From positions 96,873,261-96,937,260 of the forward strand of contig OY744604.1 of the NCBI GenBank assembly GCA_963556255.1: a DNA stretch of 64,000 nt, read 5' to 3'. The position numbers were made by a program, and so were the translations under genes. Positions 30,360 to 42,526 of the stretch are shown here, piece by piece. A model generated the notes under the pieces. That model ran no database searches, had not been told where the DNA came from, and saw only the letters and a program-made list of their open reading frames with translations. This stretch comes from Allolobophora icterica (taxonomy: Eukaryota > Annelida > Clitellata > Crassiclitellata > Lumbricidae). Numbering within the stretch: the first letter of the stretch is position 1; the number at the start of each line of letters is the position of its first letter.

Positions 30360-31130
30360 TCTGAACGAGTTTGTTGAAGAGGCGCAAAATAAATTTTCAG
30401 AATGAATATCTTTTTGAAGAGGCCGCTATATAAATTTCTAGAATGAACGAGTTTGTTGAAGAGGCGCAAAATAAATTTATAAAATGAATATCTTTTTTGA
30501 AGAGGCCGCTATATAAATTTCTAGAATGAACGAGTTTGTTGAAGAGGCGCAATATAAATTTATAAAATGAATATCTTTTTTGAAGAGACCGCTCGCCTCC
30601 GAGTAGGTTTTTTGGAGAGGCGTTATATAAATTTCTAGAATGAATGAGTATGCTTGTTTTTTGAGGAGGCGCCATATAAACTCGAGGAGCCGCTATATAA
30701 ATTTTCAGAAAGAACGAGTTTCTTGAAGAGGCGCAAAATAAATTTCTAGAATGAATGAGTTTCTTGAGGAGGCGCTATATAAATTTCAGAATGAACGAGT
30801 TTCTTGAAGAGGCTGCTATATAAATTTCCAGAATGAATATCTTTTTTGAAGAGGCTGCTATATAAATTTCCAGAATGAATATCTTTTTTGAAGAGGCTGC
30901 TATATAAATTTCCAGAATGAATATCTTTTTTGAAGAGGCTGCTATATAAATTTCTAGAACGAATATCTTTTTTTGAAGAGGCTGCTATATAAATTTCTTG
31001 AATGAACGAGTTTGTTGAAGAGGCACAATATAAATTTATAAAATGAATATCTTTTTTGAAGAGGCTGCTATATAAATTTCTAGAATGAACGAGTTTGTTG
31101 AGGAGGCGCAATATAAATTTATAAAATGAG
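30360..31130. repeat. TATATAAA-bearing tandem array in Polinton right arm
   Basis: Units GAAGAGGCTGCTATATAAAT and TTCCAGAATGAATATCTTTT repeat with an exact 42-bp period at 30805-30975 and in mixed order on either side, together with AACGAGTTTGTTGAAGAGGC variants. About 18 units are present. Because 42 is a multiple of 3 the minus strand stays open, giving spurious proteins of repeated NLYSSLFKKDIHSG; I do not call these genes. Each unit offers a TATA-like string. Confidence 0.9.
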
Positions 31131-32234
31131 TTTCGGTTGAAACCATTTATAAATAACGGGTCGTGGCAGCAAATGATAGGGCCTATATTTTTCAAAAAGT
31201 CATGGTTTGATAGCCAGCTGACCCACTTGGGTTGACTTTGGACATCTGCTTAGCATCCTGTTGCTGATATATATTTAAACTGGCCTGTTCTGAGGCGTAT
31301 GTCTATACCAGGATGTGTCACGCGAATGTAGCTGGCATGTTTTCGTTGTTTCTATGCGGCCGGCTCTGCAACAGGATGTTAATGAACGCATGACCTAATT
31401 TTCTGTGCGTTCGTATGCGTACATGTCTGCTGTATGCGGCCGGCTTAGTAACAGGATGTTGATGGTTAATATGACCGGTTTAGGCTACTTTTAACTGTAA
31501 ACATCCAACGCAGGCCAGCTATTATTTTCGTTGCTTATTTAATACTGAATTTACAGTTGTGTGAACAAGTCAGCTATTCGAGGTAAGTTACTGAGTTCAA
31601 CTCTACTTATAGGCTATAGGTTTGTATGTATGTATGAGTGTTTTTTATGTTCTATGTTTATGTACACCAAAATGCGGTTCGCAATTGGATTAATAAAGAA
31701 TATTCTATTCTATTCTATCTATAAAGTTTATACGCCATAAACTATGGGTGAGGTTATAACATTTAGGCTACACGTATAATTCAAACTCGATTAGATAATA
31801 CAGGCTTATCAATAATAACTTGATTATTCAGTCTAAGGATTAATTTAGGCATTAGTGTAGTTGAAGCGGCATTTAACTAGTACAAGCGGTGCTATATAAA
31901 TGAAATTTAGTTTGTCAACAGCCGTTGTTTTCCAATGTTGATGAAGCCACATTGGTGTTACTTGGTCAGGGTGAGGACTGATGATGATTAGCATAGTCCT
32001 TAAACAACCGGAAATACCATTCCCATCGTTAAAGGGTTGATTAGAGAAAATCTGATCAGGACGGTCATGGCTTTTCGATGGCTTTCTATACAAACGCACG
32101 TAATGGTGGCTTCACCCTGCATACACATGACTGATATAAAAATGAGTCAGCATCATTATCGCGCCGGCTAATGAACCAGCCACCATGCACAGCATTGAAC
32201 ACGCAGGCCGATAACCATATGACCAATTGTTGAA

Positions 32235-32405
<171 letters not shown>

Positions 32406-32439
32406 AGATTATGTTTTTTCGTAAACAGGTCTGAACTTT

Positions 32440-32750
32440 GGTTTCGGCGACCTGAGTGCCTTGGTGGAGTTTTGTGTCAGGCCATTGACTCAGACTACAT
32501 CCGCATTCCTTGGTGGCACGGTCGACACTTTGATTCGCACAGCGTGCAGGATGTTGAGATTCGCGCAGCGCGCAGGATGTGAATGAACCAGAGTGCCTTG
32601 GTGGAGTTTTATGACACAAAGGATTTTCAACCATTGACTCAGACTACATCCTCAACGCCTACGCACACATTCCATCGTGTCACGGTCGACACTTAGATTC
32701 GCACAGCGTGCAGGATGTTGAGATTCGCACAGCGCGCAGGATGTTGAAGT
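32440..32750 (+). repeat. ~150-bp tandem duplication
   Basis: Both copies contain GAGTGCCTTGGTGGAGTTTT or a close variant, CATTGACTCAGACTACATCC, a CACGGTCGACACTT block and ATTCGCACAGCGTGCAGGAT. Confidence 0.8.
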
Positions 32751-33063
32751 CGTCCAGTACAGTGTGGCTGAGAATAGACAGGATGTAGTATATCACTAAT
32801 GCACTGGAGTATCATATATACGCGACAGCACAGCACGTTGCTAGTGCCACTCCTTGTTTGATCGCTGACTGCGCCCAAGCCCTGAACTTCTATAGGGCCA
32901 AGGGAGTCTTCTCCAGCTCCGGGCTTCTATAGCGCACTGTGTTAGCCTATGCACTCATATTTACCTTGCAAGGGTTTTTAAGCTTTTAGAACGCCACCTT
33001 GCGACTGTGTCACCACCGTACGATTAGTGAACCTTAATTTTTCTATTAGACTCCAAGGGGTCT

Positions 33064-33506
33064 GGCCGGCCTCGTGGGAGGGTCTCGGCCGGCAGCAAAC
33101 GGGACTTTTGCGGTTTGATGTGTTAAGGCAATCCACGATCCTTTTTTTGTTTTGGCTGGCAGGTTTTTGGTGGCGCAATTCGTACACTAAAAATCGATCC
33201 GCTATCAGGGCCCGTGGGATCTACGGACTCTCTAGTGGCCTAGATGGTGTAAACCGGCATCCTCTTAATTCGGTGAAATAATGGAGTGGTGGGGACAAAA
33301 AAAATGTGGGGGTGGAGACCATCCCCTGACAAATTTGATAGAATAGTGAGGTGCTGCGCCAAAGCCCGCTGGCAGGTTTTTTGGTGGCGCAATTCGTACA
33401 CTAAATGGGGACAAAAAGAAAAAAAAATGTGGGGGTGGAGACCATCCCCTGACAAATTTGATAGAATAGTGAGGTGCTGCGCCAAACCCCGTAATAGACA
33501 TCTACT
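33064..33506 (-). repeat. Polinton right terminal inverted repeat
   Basis: Inverse of 14970-15412 with the same homopolymer lengths (for example the nine-T and five-T runs). Divergence begins abruptly beyond GGCCGGCC at the inner edge. The 5-bp CATGG at 33507-33511 follows its outer end. Confidence 0.97.
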
Positions 33507-33884
33507 CATGGGTTACGTAAAACGATGCAAGGCAAGCTTAGCAAAAAAGGTAAGGTAGGGTAATTGTAATTTATAACTTATACTGCGCTGGTATATAAGA
33601 TACAAGTCGTTGTAATTGTAATTGCAATTTGTAATTCCGTCAATAGAAGGATGTTTAATGCACAAGGCATCCACCGACGGCGCACGAAAACCAATCCGTA
33701 ATCGGGTCAACATCCAGAAGATCACTCCGCTAAGACATAAAATAGGCCTACGACGGATAGAGCACTGAGAGATTATAGGAGAAACAAGGTCAATGCCTTG
33801 GGTGGCACATTCAAGAGGACCGCAAACCATAAAATTAAAAATAAATTAAAAATTGAGCATACAACTTAATTTTAAACTGAGAGT

Positions 33885-33950
33885 GAGAGTACGGTAGCCG
33901 ACTGGGTAGAGCGCTTGGACTGTAACACGGTAAGTTACTTAGTGGAAGGT
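33885..33950 (+). repeat. possible tRNA-derived SINE head
   Basis: GGTAGCCGACTGGGTAGAGCG followed by CTTGGACTGTAACACGG resembles a tRNA D-arm/A-box and anticodon arm, but no full cloverleaf forms. Confidence 0.35.
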
Positions 33951-34710
33951 GATATTAAGTAGACTAAAAGAAAGTAGAATGAGGTCAGGTCAGTTAATAC
34001 CAGGTTAAGTCCAATTAGTTAATAGGTCGCCCTCGACCATACAAGAGCTTGCGGCTCGTGGTAAGATGTTTCGGATGAAAATCAACAAAATCAACAAACA
34101 AGAATTCACCAACGGAATTTGTTTCGATCTTTATTGACTCTTCTATCGTTCTCTTTGTAACCGGCAGATGGCGCTTGTCGTCAGGGGCGTCTACACCATA
34201 GAAACCTTGGAGCAAATGCACCATCCACAAAATGGGGGTATCTGTCAATGTGTTTCCCACAATTTTATGGGGAAGGTAGGTTAAGGGCGGAAAAAGAGGG
34301 GAAGATGAAGTTGCTCCAACGACTTGGGGGAGGGGGGATAGACGCCCCTGCTTGTCTTAGATTTTCCAATTCAATCGATGCAACCCACAAACATTTCGAA
34401 CGCATCGACTCTGAAATGGGGATATTTGTTCAGGGATCAATTTCCATATACTTCCGAATCTCAGCCGCAAATTCATGCTTCTTTGATCAAAAGCCGACCA
34501 GTTTGCAACATAAAGTAATGTCCTGTGATGCCATCCACGGTTTTGGAGAACGTCATACATGTCATTTTTAGACGGTGATCACGAGGTTCGCTCCAAGATC
34601 CAAGATCCTGGCTCCAAGATTTCTCGTTCCAAACGATACCCACCTTAGCAGCTCCTCTAGATCCTCTCTTGGTCCATCTGGCAACAGGATTCGGATCTTC
34701 CATTGACATA

Positions 34711-34800
34711 TGTGGACAACCCCTCTGACACAATGAGCGCTCGTGAATAAGCTGGTGCCCTGCGCTTAGCTTTAGAGTAGCGCTTTGGAAATTTGGAGTT
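34711..34800 (+). repeat. dispersed SINE-like core, copy D
   Basis: TGTGGACAACCCCTCTGACA, then GCTCGTGAATAAGCTGGTGC, TGCGCTTAGCTTTAGAGTAG and CGCTTTGGAAATTTGGAGTT. It is the best-preserved copy of this family in the window. Confidence 0.7.
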
Positions 34801-34992
34801 AGGAATAGGATTCCGATTTTCATGGCGCTCTTCGGTTTATCTGCGCTGAGCCATCGAACGTCAAATCAATAAAAGAAACGTGTTTGGCAAAAGGAGAGGA
34901 GGGCGCATAGGTTGACAAGACGCTGTTTTGGATTAATGGCTGGGTCTGCAAGAAGAATGCGAAGAATACGAAGGAAAAGAAGAAGAGTTGGA

Positions 34993-35055
34993 GGAGGAGG
35001 AGGAGGAGGAGGAGGAGGAGGAAGAAGAAGAAGAAGAAGAGGAGGAGGAGGAGGA
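34993..35055. repeat. (GGA)n/(GAA)n microsatellite
   Basis: GGA units pass into GAA and back to GGA; purine-only strand. Confidence 0.95.
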
Positions 35056-35439
35056 GAATGAAAGAGGAAAGAGCGAAAGAGAAGACCCCAATTTGAAGGA
35101 ATGCTATTCCATGTTGTCGGCCCAGCCATTGAAAAGCATCTTTGAATTGTGTACAAAGGGAACAAGAAGTTCATCTCGAGATGAAGAACGAACGAAGATC
35201 AGATGAATAAATACGACGATGTATCATCCTCTGCGAGTGCGGATGACAGTTCGCATATCTACGATGTCTTATTTAAGATTTGAATATCTGACTTGCACGG
35301 TTCGTACACGTGGACCTCAAATGACGTGGCGCTCATTCAAACGTGAAGCGGGGGTGAAGAATCTCACCCGATCAAGTCATTGAATAATGAGCAGGATATA
35401 GGGGTCAGACGGTCGCTCTAGGAAAACGTCTACATTTAC

Positions 35440-35720
35440 GCTCACATTTAATGTCACCCAACCGTTGATCGGACGCCATTGAGGGATAATGCTGCCATCT
35501 ATCGAACGTCTTGTCTCTCATCTAAGGCAAACACAAATCATCGACGACTCCTCTGAGTCTGTTGCGTTGGCAGACATTGCTGCCATCTACCGAATATCAT
35601 ATCTCACGACTGAGCGGCAGAGATCAGCCCTTACAAATCATTGACTCTGAGTCTATTGCGTTGGCAAATACTGCTGCCATCTACCGAGTGCCATGTCTCA
35701 CCACTGAGCACCAGAGAGTA
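35440..35720 (+). repeat. ~90-bp tandem repeat, three copies
   Basis: GCTGCCATCTA with GTTGCGTTGGCA and TCATCGACGACTC-like blocks recurs at 35491, 35579 and 35673 (spacings 88 and 94). Confidence 0.8.
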
Positions 35721-35743
35721 GTCCTCATTTTAAGCTAACCCGT

Positions 35744-35866
35744 ATGTGTGTATGTATGTATGTATGTATGTTTGTATGTATGTATGTATGTATGTATGTA
35801 TGTATGTATGTATGTATGTATGTATGTATGTATGTATGTATGTATGTATGTATGTATGTATGTATG

Positions 35867-35897
<31 letters not shown>

Positions 35898-36008
35898 CTA
35901 TGTATGTATATATTATGTATTAGTGTATTAGTGTATGTATGTATGTATGTATGCATGTATGTATATATTAGTGTATTAGTGTATGTATGTATGTATGTAT
36001 GCATGTAT
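35744..36008. repeat. (TATG)n microsatellite with GTATTA interruptions
   Basis: Long TATG array broken by a GTATTAGTGTATTAG segment that itself occurs twice. Confidence 0.97.
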
Positions 36009-36266
36009 GAGACATGCAAAAAGCACCATAGAAGTTACAGAAATCGGTTGCATATGAGAAGTGTGAGTCAGCAAGATAAGAGCCACGCGGAGTTTTAATC
36101 ACGGAATATAGATGAGGCAGTTTCTGTAATAACCGCAGTGTCTAATATTATCATGGCAGATGGTGGCCTGTTGTCTCGAACGAAATATTGTATTGTATTT
36201 ATGAATTTAGAAAGCGCCTCTACCTAACCAGTGCGAAGAGCCCCATAAGAAAAGACAAGTCTTAAA

Positions 36267-36510
36267 CAGTGCTTTTTTTCTACAAAAAAGGTTCCGGAAC
36301 GGAGCAATAGGTTCCGGAACGGAACAATTATGGAAGGCTAAAATCCCGAGAGTTTCGGAGCGGTCTCAGTAGACACTGAAAACAGTTCAAACAGTGAAAT
36401 TAAATTAAAATAACTAAATTATAGTTTAAATTATTAAAAAAAAGTAAATTATTTTTTAGTAGCTGAAAAAAGGTGCCGTTCCGGCGCGTTCCGGCTGAAA
36501 AACAGCGCTG
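36267..36510. mobile_element. small hAT-type MITE (244 bp)
   Basis: Ends CAGTGCTTTTTTTC and GAAAAACAGCGCTG are imperfect inverted repeats. The 8-bp flanks GTCTTAAA and GCCTTAAG match at 6 of 8, as expected for an old hAT duplication. The interior repeats GGTTCCGGAACGGA. Confidence 0.65.
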
Positions 36511-36643
36511 GCCTTAAGACAGCCAGAAGCAACATTTCCATCGTAATGCACGAGTCCGCCATCAATACAAGAACAGCAAAAGGTGGCTTGATGGTGCTCC
36601 CTTCTCTCACTCATTCCTTTCTCTTCATAATCTTAAACTCCGA

Positions 36644-37157
36644 ATTGTATGTATGTATGTATGTATGTATGTATGTATGTATGTATGTATGTATGTATGT
36701 ATGTATGTATGTATGTATGTATGTATGCATGTATGTATGTATGTATGTATGTATGTATGTGTGTATGTTTGTATGTATGTTTGTATGTATGTATGTATGT
36801 ATGTATGTATGTATGTATGTATGTATGTATGTATGTATGTATGTATGCATGTATGTATGTATGTATGTATGTATGTATGTTTGTATGTATGTTTGTATGT
36901 ATGTATGTATGTATGTATGTATGTATGTATGTATGTATGTATGTATGTATGCATGTATGCATGTATGTATGTATGTATGTATGTATGTATGTATGTATGT
37001 ATGTATGTATGTATGTATGTATGTATGTATGTATGTATGTATGTATGTATGTATGTATGTTTGTATGTATGTATGTATGTATGTATGTATGTATGTATGT
37101 ATGTATGTATGTATGTATGTATGTATGTATGTTTGTATGTATGTATGTATGTATGCG
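36644..37157. repeat. long (TATG)n microsatellite, ~510 bp
   Basis: Nearly pure TATG with rare GCATG, GTTTG and GTGTG variants arranged in repeated blocks. Several long open frames in all phases are artefacts. Confidence 0.98.
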
Positions 37158-37454
37158 GGTAAAAGTGAACATGCATGCAACGTCTCTTAAGAACCGTATA
37201 CAAAGAAGAGCGGGCGTCCAAGAGATTCAAAGGCGGGTCTTACAGTAAGCTCAAAGTGTCTATTGTCCTAAAGAGGTGACGGTTGAATGTTCCACCTTCT
37301 CGGTTCAGAATCTAGAACAATGAATTCGCTGCCAAGACGTGTATCATTGTTTGTTGATTCATTAGTAAAGTATTTATCAAGAGCCACTATCTGGCGACTA
37401 AGCATTAATCGATGGCGCTGAGCGATTGTGAGTGAATTGCTTGCTCGAGGTCCT

Positions 37455-37535
37455 ACACAGGAACCGTTTCAGGAGAGGCTCAAACCCGTTCTCTCCACGT
37501 TACAAGGCGAGCACTCTAACCCACGGTAGGCCTAT
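37455..37535 (-). repeat. tRNA-derived SINE head
   Basis: On the minus strand, CGTGGGTTAGAGTGCTCGCC, a TTGTAACGTGGAGAG middle and GGGTTTGAGCC give recognisable A and B boxes. No complete tRNA fold. Confidence 0.45.
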
Positions 37536-38254
37536 TAGGAGTACGTTTTCAATGGGCCATACATCGGGTCTTGTATTTAACGATCTCTATCTAATAAAGC
37601 CAGTGAAATTGAGAAGAAAAAGACTCCTTCAAGCTAAGAACCTTTCCTTCAGACTAAAACGGTTCAGAAATGCGGTTTCCTACAACGCATTTATACCAGT
37701 TGCTTGAAGAAGTTGGACAAGTAGTTTCACTGTGATGATTCCTTCCCTTTCAGTGCCACTATGTGCCCTTCAGTGCCATTTGATAATGGGGGATGGAAAA
37801 GGCACCTTTATAATTGTTCACATACGTGCATAAATAATTGAATATATACTTACATGCATGCATGGTAACAGGCAAACATAATTATAAGCATATAAATTAT
37901 ACTGAGCATACATACGAACATAAAATTATACATACATACATGCATGCGGAGACAAATAGACATACATATATAAATAGATATGATACATACATACATATAT
38001 ACATGTAGTACGTAAATACATAATACAGAGGATGTTTTAGCATATTAGCTGGTGGGGAAATTCCCCACCTGCCTTCTGAATTCCCCACAGTCCTTACCAT
38101 TTTTCCCACCAGTGAATTTTGCATTTTTAGTCTCACCAGTCGCCACCAATGCTGAAATGATTAAATGATTTTATTTTATTATGACCTTGAGGCTTGAAGT
38201 TGAAATCCTCATTTATAATTATAATGAGTCATTATGGCGCTTTCTGCACTAGCT

Positions 38255-38256
<2 letters not shown>

Positions 38257-38341
<85 letters not shown>
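38257..38341. repeat. (AAT)n microsatellite
   Basis: Pure AAT array about 65 bases before a CCTGAGGGATTACATGTACC hairpin at 38408, which also occurs at the 3' end of the LINE at 45.1 kb. Confidence 0.95.
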
Positions 38342-38342
<1 letters not shown>

Positions 38343-38407
38343 TTGCGGAGGACAAAGCCTGGTTTTTTAGACATTCAATAACAGCTCCTAGTTTAATTTT
38401 TTAGACT

Positions 38408-38432
38408 CCTGAGGGATTACATGTACCTCGGG
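38408..38432 (+). repeat. LINE 3'-end hairpin motif
   Basis: CCTGAGG ... CCTCGGG stem with an ATTACATGTA loop. Matching hairpins lie at 45127-45151 and 45421-45445. Confidence 0.6.
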
Positions 38433-38715
38433 AAAAAAAAATTGGTCTACCGTCTAAGCTAATCCAAAAGTCAATTGTTTCAATTTGATAATTTGTTTTA
38501 TTTCGATAATTTGACTGCTTGAAAGTTTAAATATTTAAAATATATATTCTTTTCCAAGTTTTTCTGATTCAGTGCTTTTTGACTTAAAATTATGCGTGAA
38601 AAATGCCATTTTAAAAATATCGAAACCAGTGAAAATTTCTTAAAATATCTCCTGCATATATACATACATAAATAGGCCCCTACCTACATACATTCACTAA
38701 TAAATACATACCTAC

Positions 38716-39096
38716 ATGCATACATATTATACATGCATACAAGCACAAATAAACGACGTCGTTGATGTTCCTCGCACAGCTGAAGCTTTTATTGTCGTCG
38801 CATTCAATGCCAAACTACTTTTCATGGTCTCTAAGACGACCGAAATGCAAGCGCTAGAGAAATTATGGATCACACCGCACCGTATGACCTGTGAACAATC
38901 AAGTGAAGAGCTACTGGTATCCTTTCAGTTCTGGTGTAATAAAAGTTGTTGGCCGGAAAGAGAAAATGACCGAGTTCTAGCTAAACGACTGAAAGACGTT
39001 TTCTTCAACGCCTCTGGTGACTCGTCGCAAATAGGAACTGACGAGGATTTGCGATTTGGGTCAAACAGCAAAATGGAACGGTCACGACTCAGATAA
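38716..39096 (+). CDS. unrecognised 126-codon open frame
   Basis: An open frame with a non-repetitive, compositionally ordinary protein (ALEKLWITPHRMTCEQSSEE, RENDRVLAKRLKDVFFN). No splice sites or family resemblance were found. It could be an exon, a transposon remnant or chance. Confidence 0.2.
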   Translation: MHTYYTCIQAQINDVVDVPRTAEAFIVVAFNAKLLFMVSKTTEMQALEKLWITPHRMTCEQSSEELLVSFQFWCNKSCWPERENDRVLAKRLKDVFFNASGDSSQIGTDEDLRFGSNSKMERSRLR

Positions 39097-39383
39097 TAGC
39101 AACTGGAAGACGATGGTCGATAAACGTATTAGGCCTACAGACCTCTTTATATAAATCCCTAGGATGTTCTTTGAGGCCGACAATTTCAGTTAAGTTTGAT
39201 TAGGCTTACTTTGGGGACCTAGCAGGCAACGCGTGTAAGCCCTGCATGTGACTTATAGTTGGACTTACAGTTCAAAACTGAGCATTCTTTTGATGATATT
39301 CTTATAGTCTTTGATTCTCAACGATTCCGAATGATTCCTCAGTCCGTTTTCAGGAGACAAAACTAGATAGTTCTAAGACAGGC

Positions 39384-39668
39384 AAGAATACGAACTGTGT
39401 GCAGAAGACAAGAATACGAACTGTGTGCAGAAGGCAAGAATACGAACTGTGTGCAGAAGGCAAGAATACGAACTGTGTGCAGAAGGCAAGAATACGAACT
39501 GTGTGCAGAAGGCAAGAATACGAACTGTGTGCAGAAGACAAGAATACGGACTGTGTGCAGAAGGCAAGAATACGAACTGTGTGCAGAAGGCAAGAATACG
39601 AACTGTGTGCAGAAGGCAAGAATACGAACTGTGTGCAGAAGGCAAGAATACGAACTGTGTGCAGAAGG
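39384..39668 (+). repeat. 26-bp minisatellite, ~11 copies
   Basis: AGAAGGCAAGAATACGAACT then GTGTGC, with period 26 and only two or three substitutions. All frames on both strands stay open because the unit lacks stops, so apparent proteins are artefacts. Confidence 0.95.
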
Positions 39669-39839
39669 CATTAACTTATCAAATTGCGGTTGGATTGTAA
39701 AAATCTGCACAAACGAATTTCTACGTTTTCTTCTAGTCCTGATCGGTGTACTTAAAAAGGAAATGATTAAAGATAATAAACAAAGTGAGTACGGCTTTTG
39801 CAGAATGAATCTTACTGAACTTTTATGACATTGCAATGA

Positions 39840-41490
39840 CAGGTCTGGATAAATTAGAATGCTATTCTGTTGGTTTTAATTCCAAGTTAATCATTATTCA
39901 AGGTCTAGCGCCGGACGCTAACTCCCAAGTTTGGACACTTCAACATATTCATAAGGTAGGCCATAGGGCGTAAATTTGTCCCACAAAGCAGTGCATATTT
40001 TAAGGAATTTTGACTACTGGGACAAAATCACCCATGTGTCGGAGAAAGTCGGCCATGATCTGGTCGAAGAACTTTTTTAAGGAATTAATCTTCAAAAAAT
40101 TTGAACTTTTAGACTTTTTCTTAAAAAAATTAAAAATTCATCTCCGAAAAAAGTTGATGACCTTTTTTTAGTCATCACCTTCTTTTACAACTTTTCTCCG
40201 GTCCCAACCAATAACAAGGGGTCATTCAACAATAATGTCATACCTTTCTCATTATACTACTGGGACAAATCTTTAAATTCTTCCAACATTTGTCCCACTA
40301 GTTGTACTTTATACATACATTGCCTGGGACAAATCGCTCTGACTACTGGGACAAATCCTAAGACTACTGGGACATTTGTCCCACTAGTTATACAGTTAAA
40401 ATATGCCCTGCCACAAAGTGGTGGTGAAATGCCCGCCTCTTCCCCTTCCTTCTTCCTTCTCTCCCTCCCTCCCCTTCCCCTAAATAAGAATTTAGTATCT
40501 TTGTCCGCAACTTTAAAGTCAATCGCAGACAAAACAGTACAAACGTGTTTACATTCTGTTCAACAACAGGATATGTCAACTACCACACGATGGATTAGGC
40601 CTACGTCACCAATTTACACAACCTGAAAATAAGTAGGCCTAAGCATTCTAACGTGAAGGCAACTACAGGAATTGCAATCTTTAAGTATGTAATAATACAA
40701 CGCAGTTAATTATCGTTTCCTGAACTAACTCTGTCATTTCGCAAAAGATATTTCAGCACATGGTCAAATATAAAGTCATGCCAATGCGCTGTCCACCGGT
40801 CTTATTTACGAGACCGACCACCATGCTTAAAGTAAAGCTTGTATGTTTCTAGTGGAATGTAGAGGAGACGATATTTTCCGTTCTTCAGCACTAATACTGG
40901 AAAATGGACGAACCTCAAATGCGTTGCAGCGCAGGACTTTGACATTTACTTCGCAACTTAGTTAAGGCCGAAGCCAAGATTTTGTTTGAAGGTTGTTTAC
41001 TCGTCCTTAAGCAAACTGACAAACAACCGAGTCAATCGACTAAGGGGTTTGGAGTTAGTAAATGCATTCTTTCATTTTACATTATTTAATTTCGGGGATG
41101 TTTAAATACCCAAAATATCCCCTAGCTACGGCCTTGAACTTAGTATCAAATGAAACTGCTTCGTTGTAAAGCAATATGTGACCAAACAACATGCACGGAT
41201 TTGTTTAACCAAACTTCCTTCGAAGGTGCGAATATGAAACCTTTTGATTACAGACCCAACACGCTATCCGGAAAGACGACCATTTGTTTTCCGCAGCCTT
41301 ATTCGTCAAAAACTGCACCTTGGAAACCAGGAACAGAGTATGCGCCGTAATCATTGACTGGTTTCTTTTGATACATGTATATCAACGCCATAAACTTAGC
41401 ACCATTTCGTGATTGTTGCACTTCATTTCTATGTCGCCCTTCCCAGTTACGTATGGAGCATTTGTAATTTACTATTTCCACACAAGGCGC
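39840..41490. other. intergenic, no gene; clustered GGGACAAA motifs
   Basis: Between 39975 and 40390 the string GGGACAAA or its inverse occurs about eight times, including a hairpin TGGGACATTTGTCCCA. The rest shows nothing recognisable. Confidence 0.5.
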
Positions 41491-41493
41491 CTC

Positions 41494-41497
41494 ACTC

Positions 41498-41584
<87 letters not shown>

Positions 41585-41705
41585 GACAGAGACAGACAGA
41601 GAGAATGAGACACACCCAGACAAAGAGACAAACAGACAGAGACAGATACAGACATAAACAGACAAAGAGATAGTGAGAGACACAGAGAGAGAAAGAGACA
41701 GACAG
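41494..41705. repeat. (CAGA)n microsatellite
   Basis: Pure CAGA/GACA to about 41583, then degenerate GACAGAGA units. Confidence 0.97.
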
Positions 41706-42202
41706 ACAAAGAGAGCTGTTTCGCGTTCTAAGCGCCAACATGGGCAACACTGGCTTACTGAACGTGTCAACAGTCAATCGATTATACTTTTCAAAGATGA
41801 ACGATCGTTATTTTAACAGACAATGGAGCTTTCCTTTGTTTTTGTCAACACTGCTTGGCGAAAATCTGCTGCCTTGTTCTAACAATGCTTTCGTGCTCAA
41901 CGATTGGATGTCGACAAGAGTTTGTTTTGAACGGAGATTAATGGCCAGCGCCTGTTTTACAACCTTCGCAAGTTGTCGCTATGGAGTCTACGGCACTTCC
42001 GGTCTGCGTGGCTTACTTCATAAATCTCTGATGAGTTTATTCTGCATCGAGATTTTCTGCTTGAACGATGAAAGCTTGAGCCGTCACTGTGTCTTTCAGA
42101 AATGTTTTGCTGGAAACGTGTTTGTTACTTCTTCTGTGATGACTGACGTGTAGGAAATTCAAGAGTCGAACATTACGTTTTGCCTTTCTTCGTAATTGCA
42201 AA

Positions 42203-42236
42203 CTCAGAATTTCTAAAGCGCTTCTCTAAAACTAAG
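42203..42236 (-). repeat. inverted fragment of the dispersed SINE-like core
   Basis: AGAATTTCTAAAGCGCTTCT then CTAAAACTAAGCGC is the inverse of the 3' part of copies B-D. It lies about 245 bases before the start codon of the right gene. Confidence 0.55.
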
Positions 42237-42480
42237 CGCACGGCAATAGGTTATTATTTCTCGGGCTTCTAAGGAACGGAGACTGTGTGTCTCTGCACCT
42301 TCGTGTCTTGGTTTAGGCACCTATGTTAGAATAGGGTAATTATTTTAAGGAAATGTCTCTGTTATTGCAAATAAATTCTAAAAGCAACCGAGCTTTGTCT
42401 GTTGCCAGGTCATTTTGCTGCGCCTGGCTCTTATTAAAGCTGCGAACTTGAAACTCTGGCGTCTTTTCGTGACTTCGTTG

Positions 42481-42526
42481 ATGGAGATGGCTTCTAGAAT
42501 TCTCCTTTCCTCCTCGTGTAAGCGAG
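42481..42526 (+). CDS. exon 1 (start codon), right FAMeT gene
   Basis: ATG at 42481 (second in-frame ATG at 42487), ending CGAG before GTAAGT in phase 1. Chosen because it joins exon 2 to give a hydrophobic leader. Confidence 0.6.

Noticed and set aside
30397..31195. Two minus-strand frames encoding repeated NLYSSLFKKDIHSG
   Set aside because: The 42-bp and related repeat units are multiples of three; the frames have no start context or homologue and break where the repeat order changes.
31845..32099. 84-codon minus-strand gene in the Polinton right arm
   Set aside because: No zinc, membrane or Polinton signature and embedded in non-coding, duplicated sequence.
36546..37248. Five overlapping long open frames of repeated Tyr-Val-Cys-Met or His-Thr-Tyr-Ile
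   Set aside because: Pure translations of the TATG microsatellite; same for frames at 152-397, 35735-36098, 41296-41777 and 48561-48932.
39397..39828. CRISPR-like regular 26-bp array
   Set aside because: No spacers: units are directly joined, so a minisatellite in a eukaryotic genome.
41740..42153. 137-codon frame upstream of the right gene
   Set aside because: No splice fit to exon 1 and no resemblance; likely chance.
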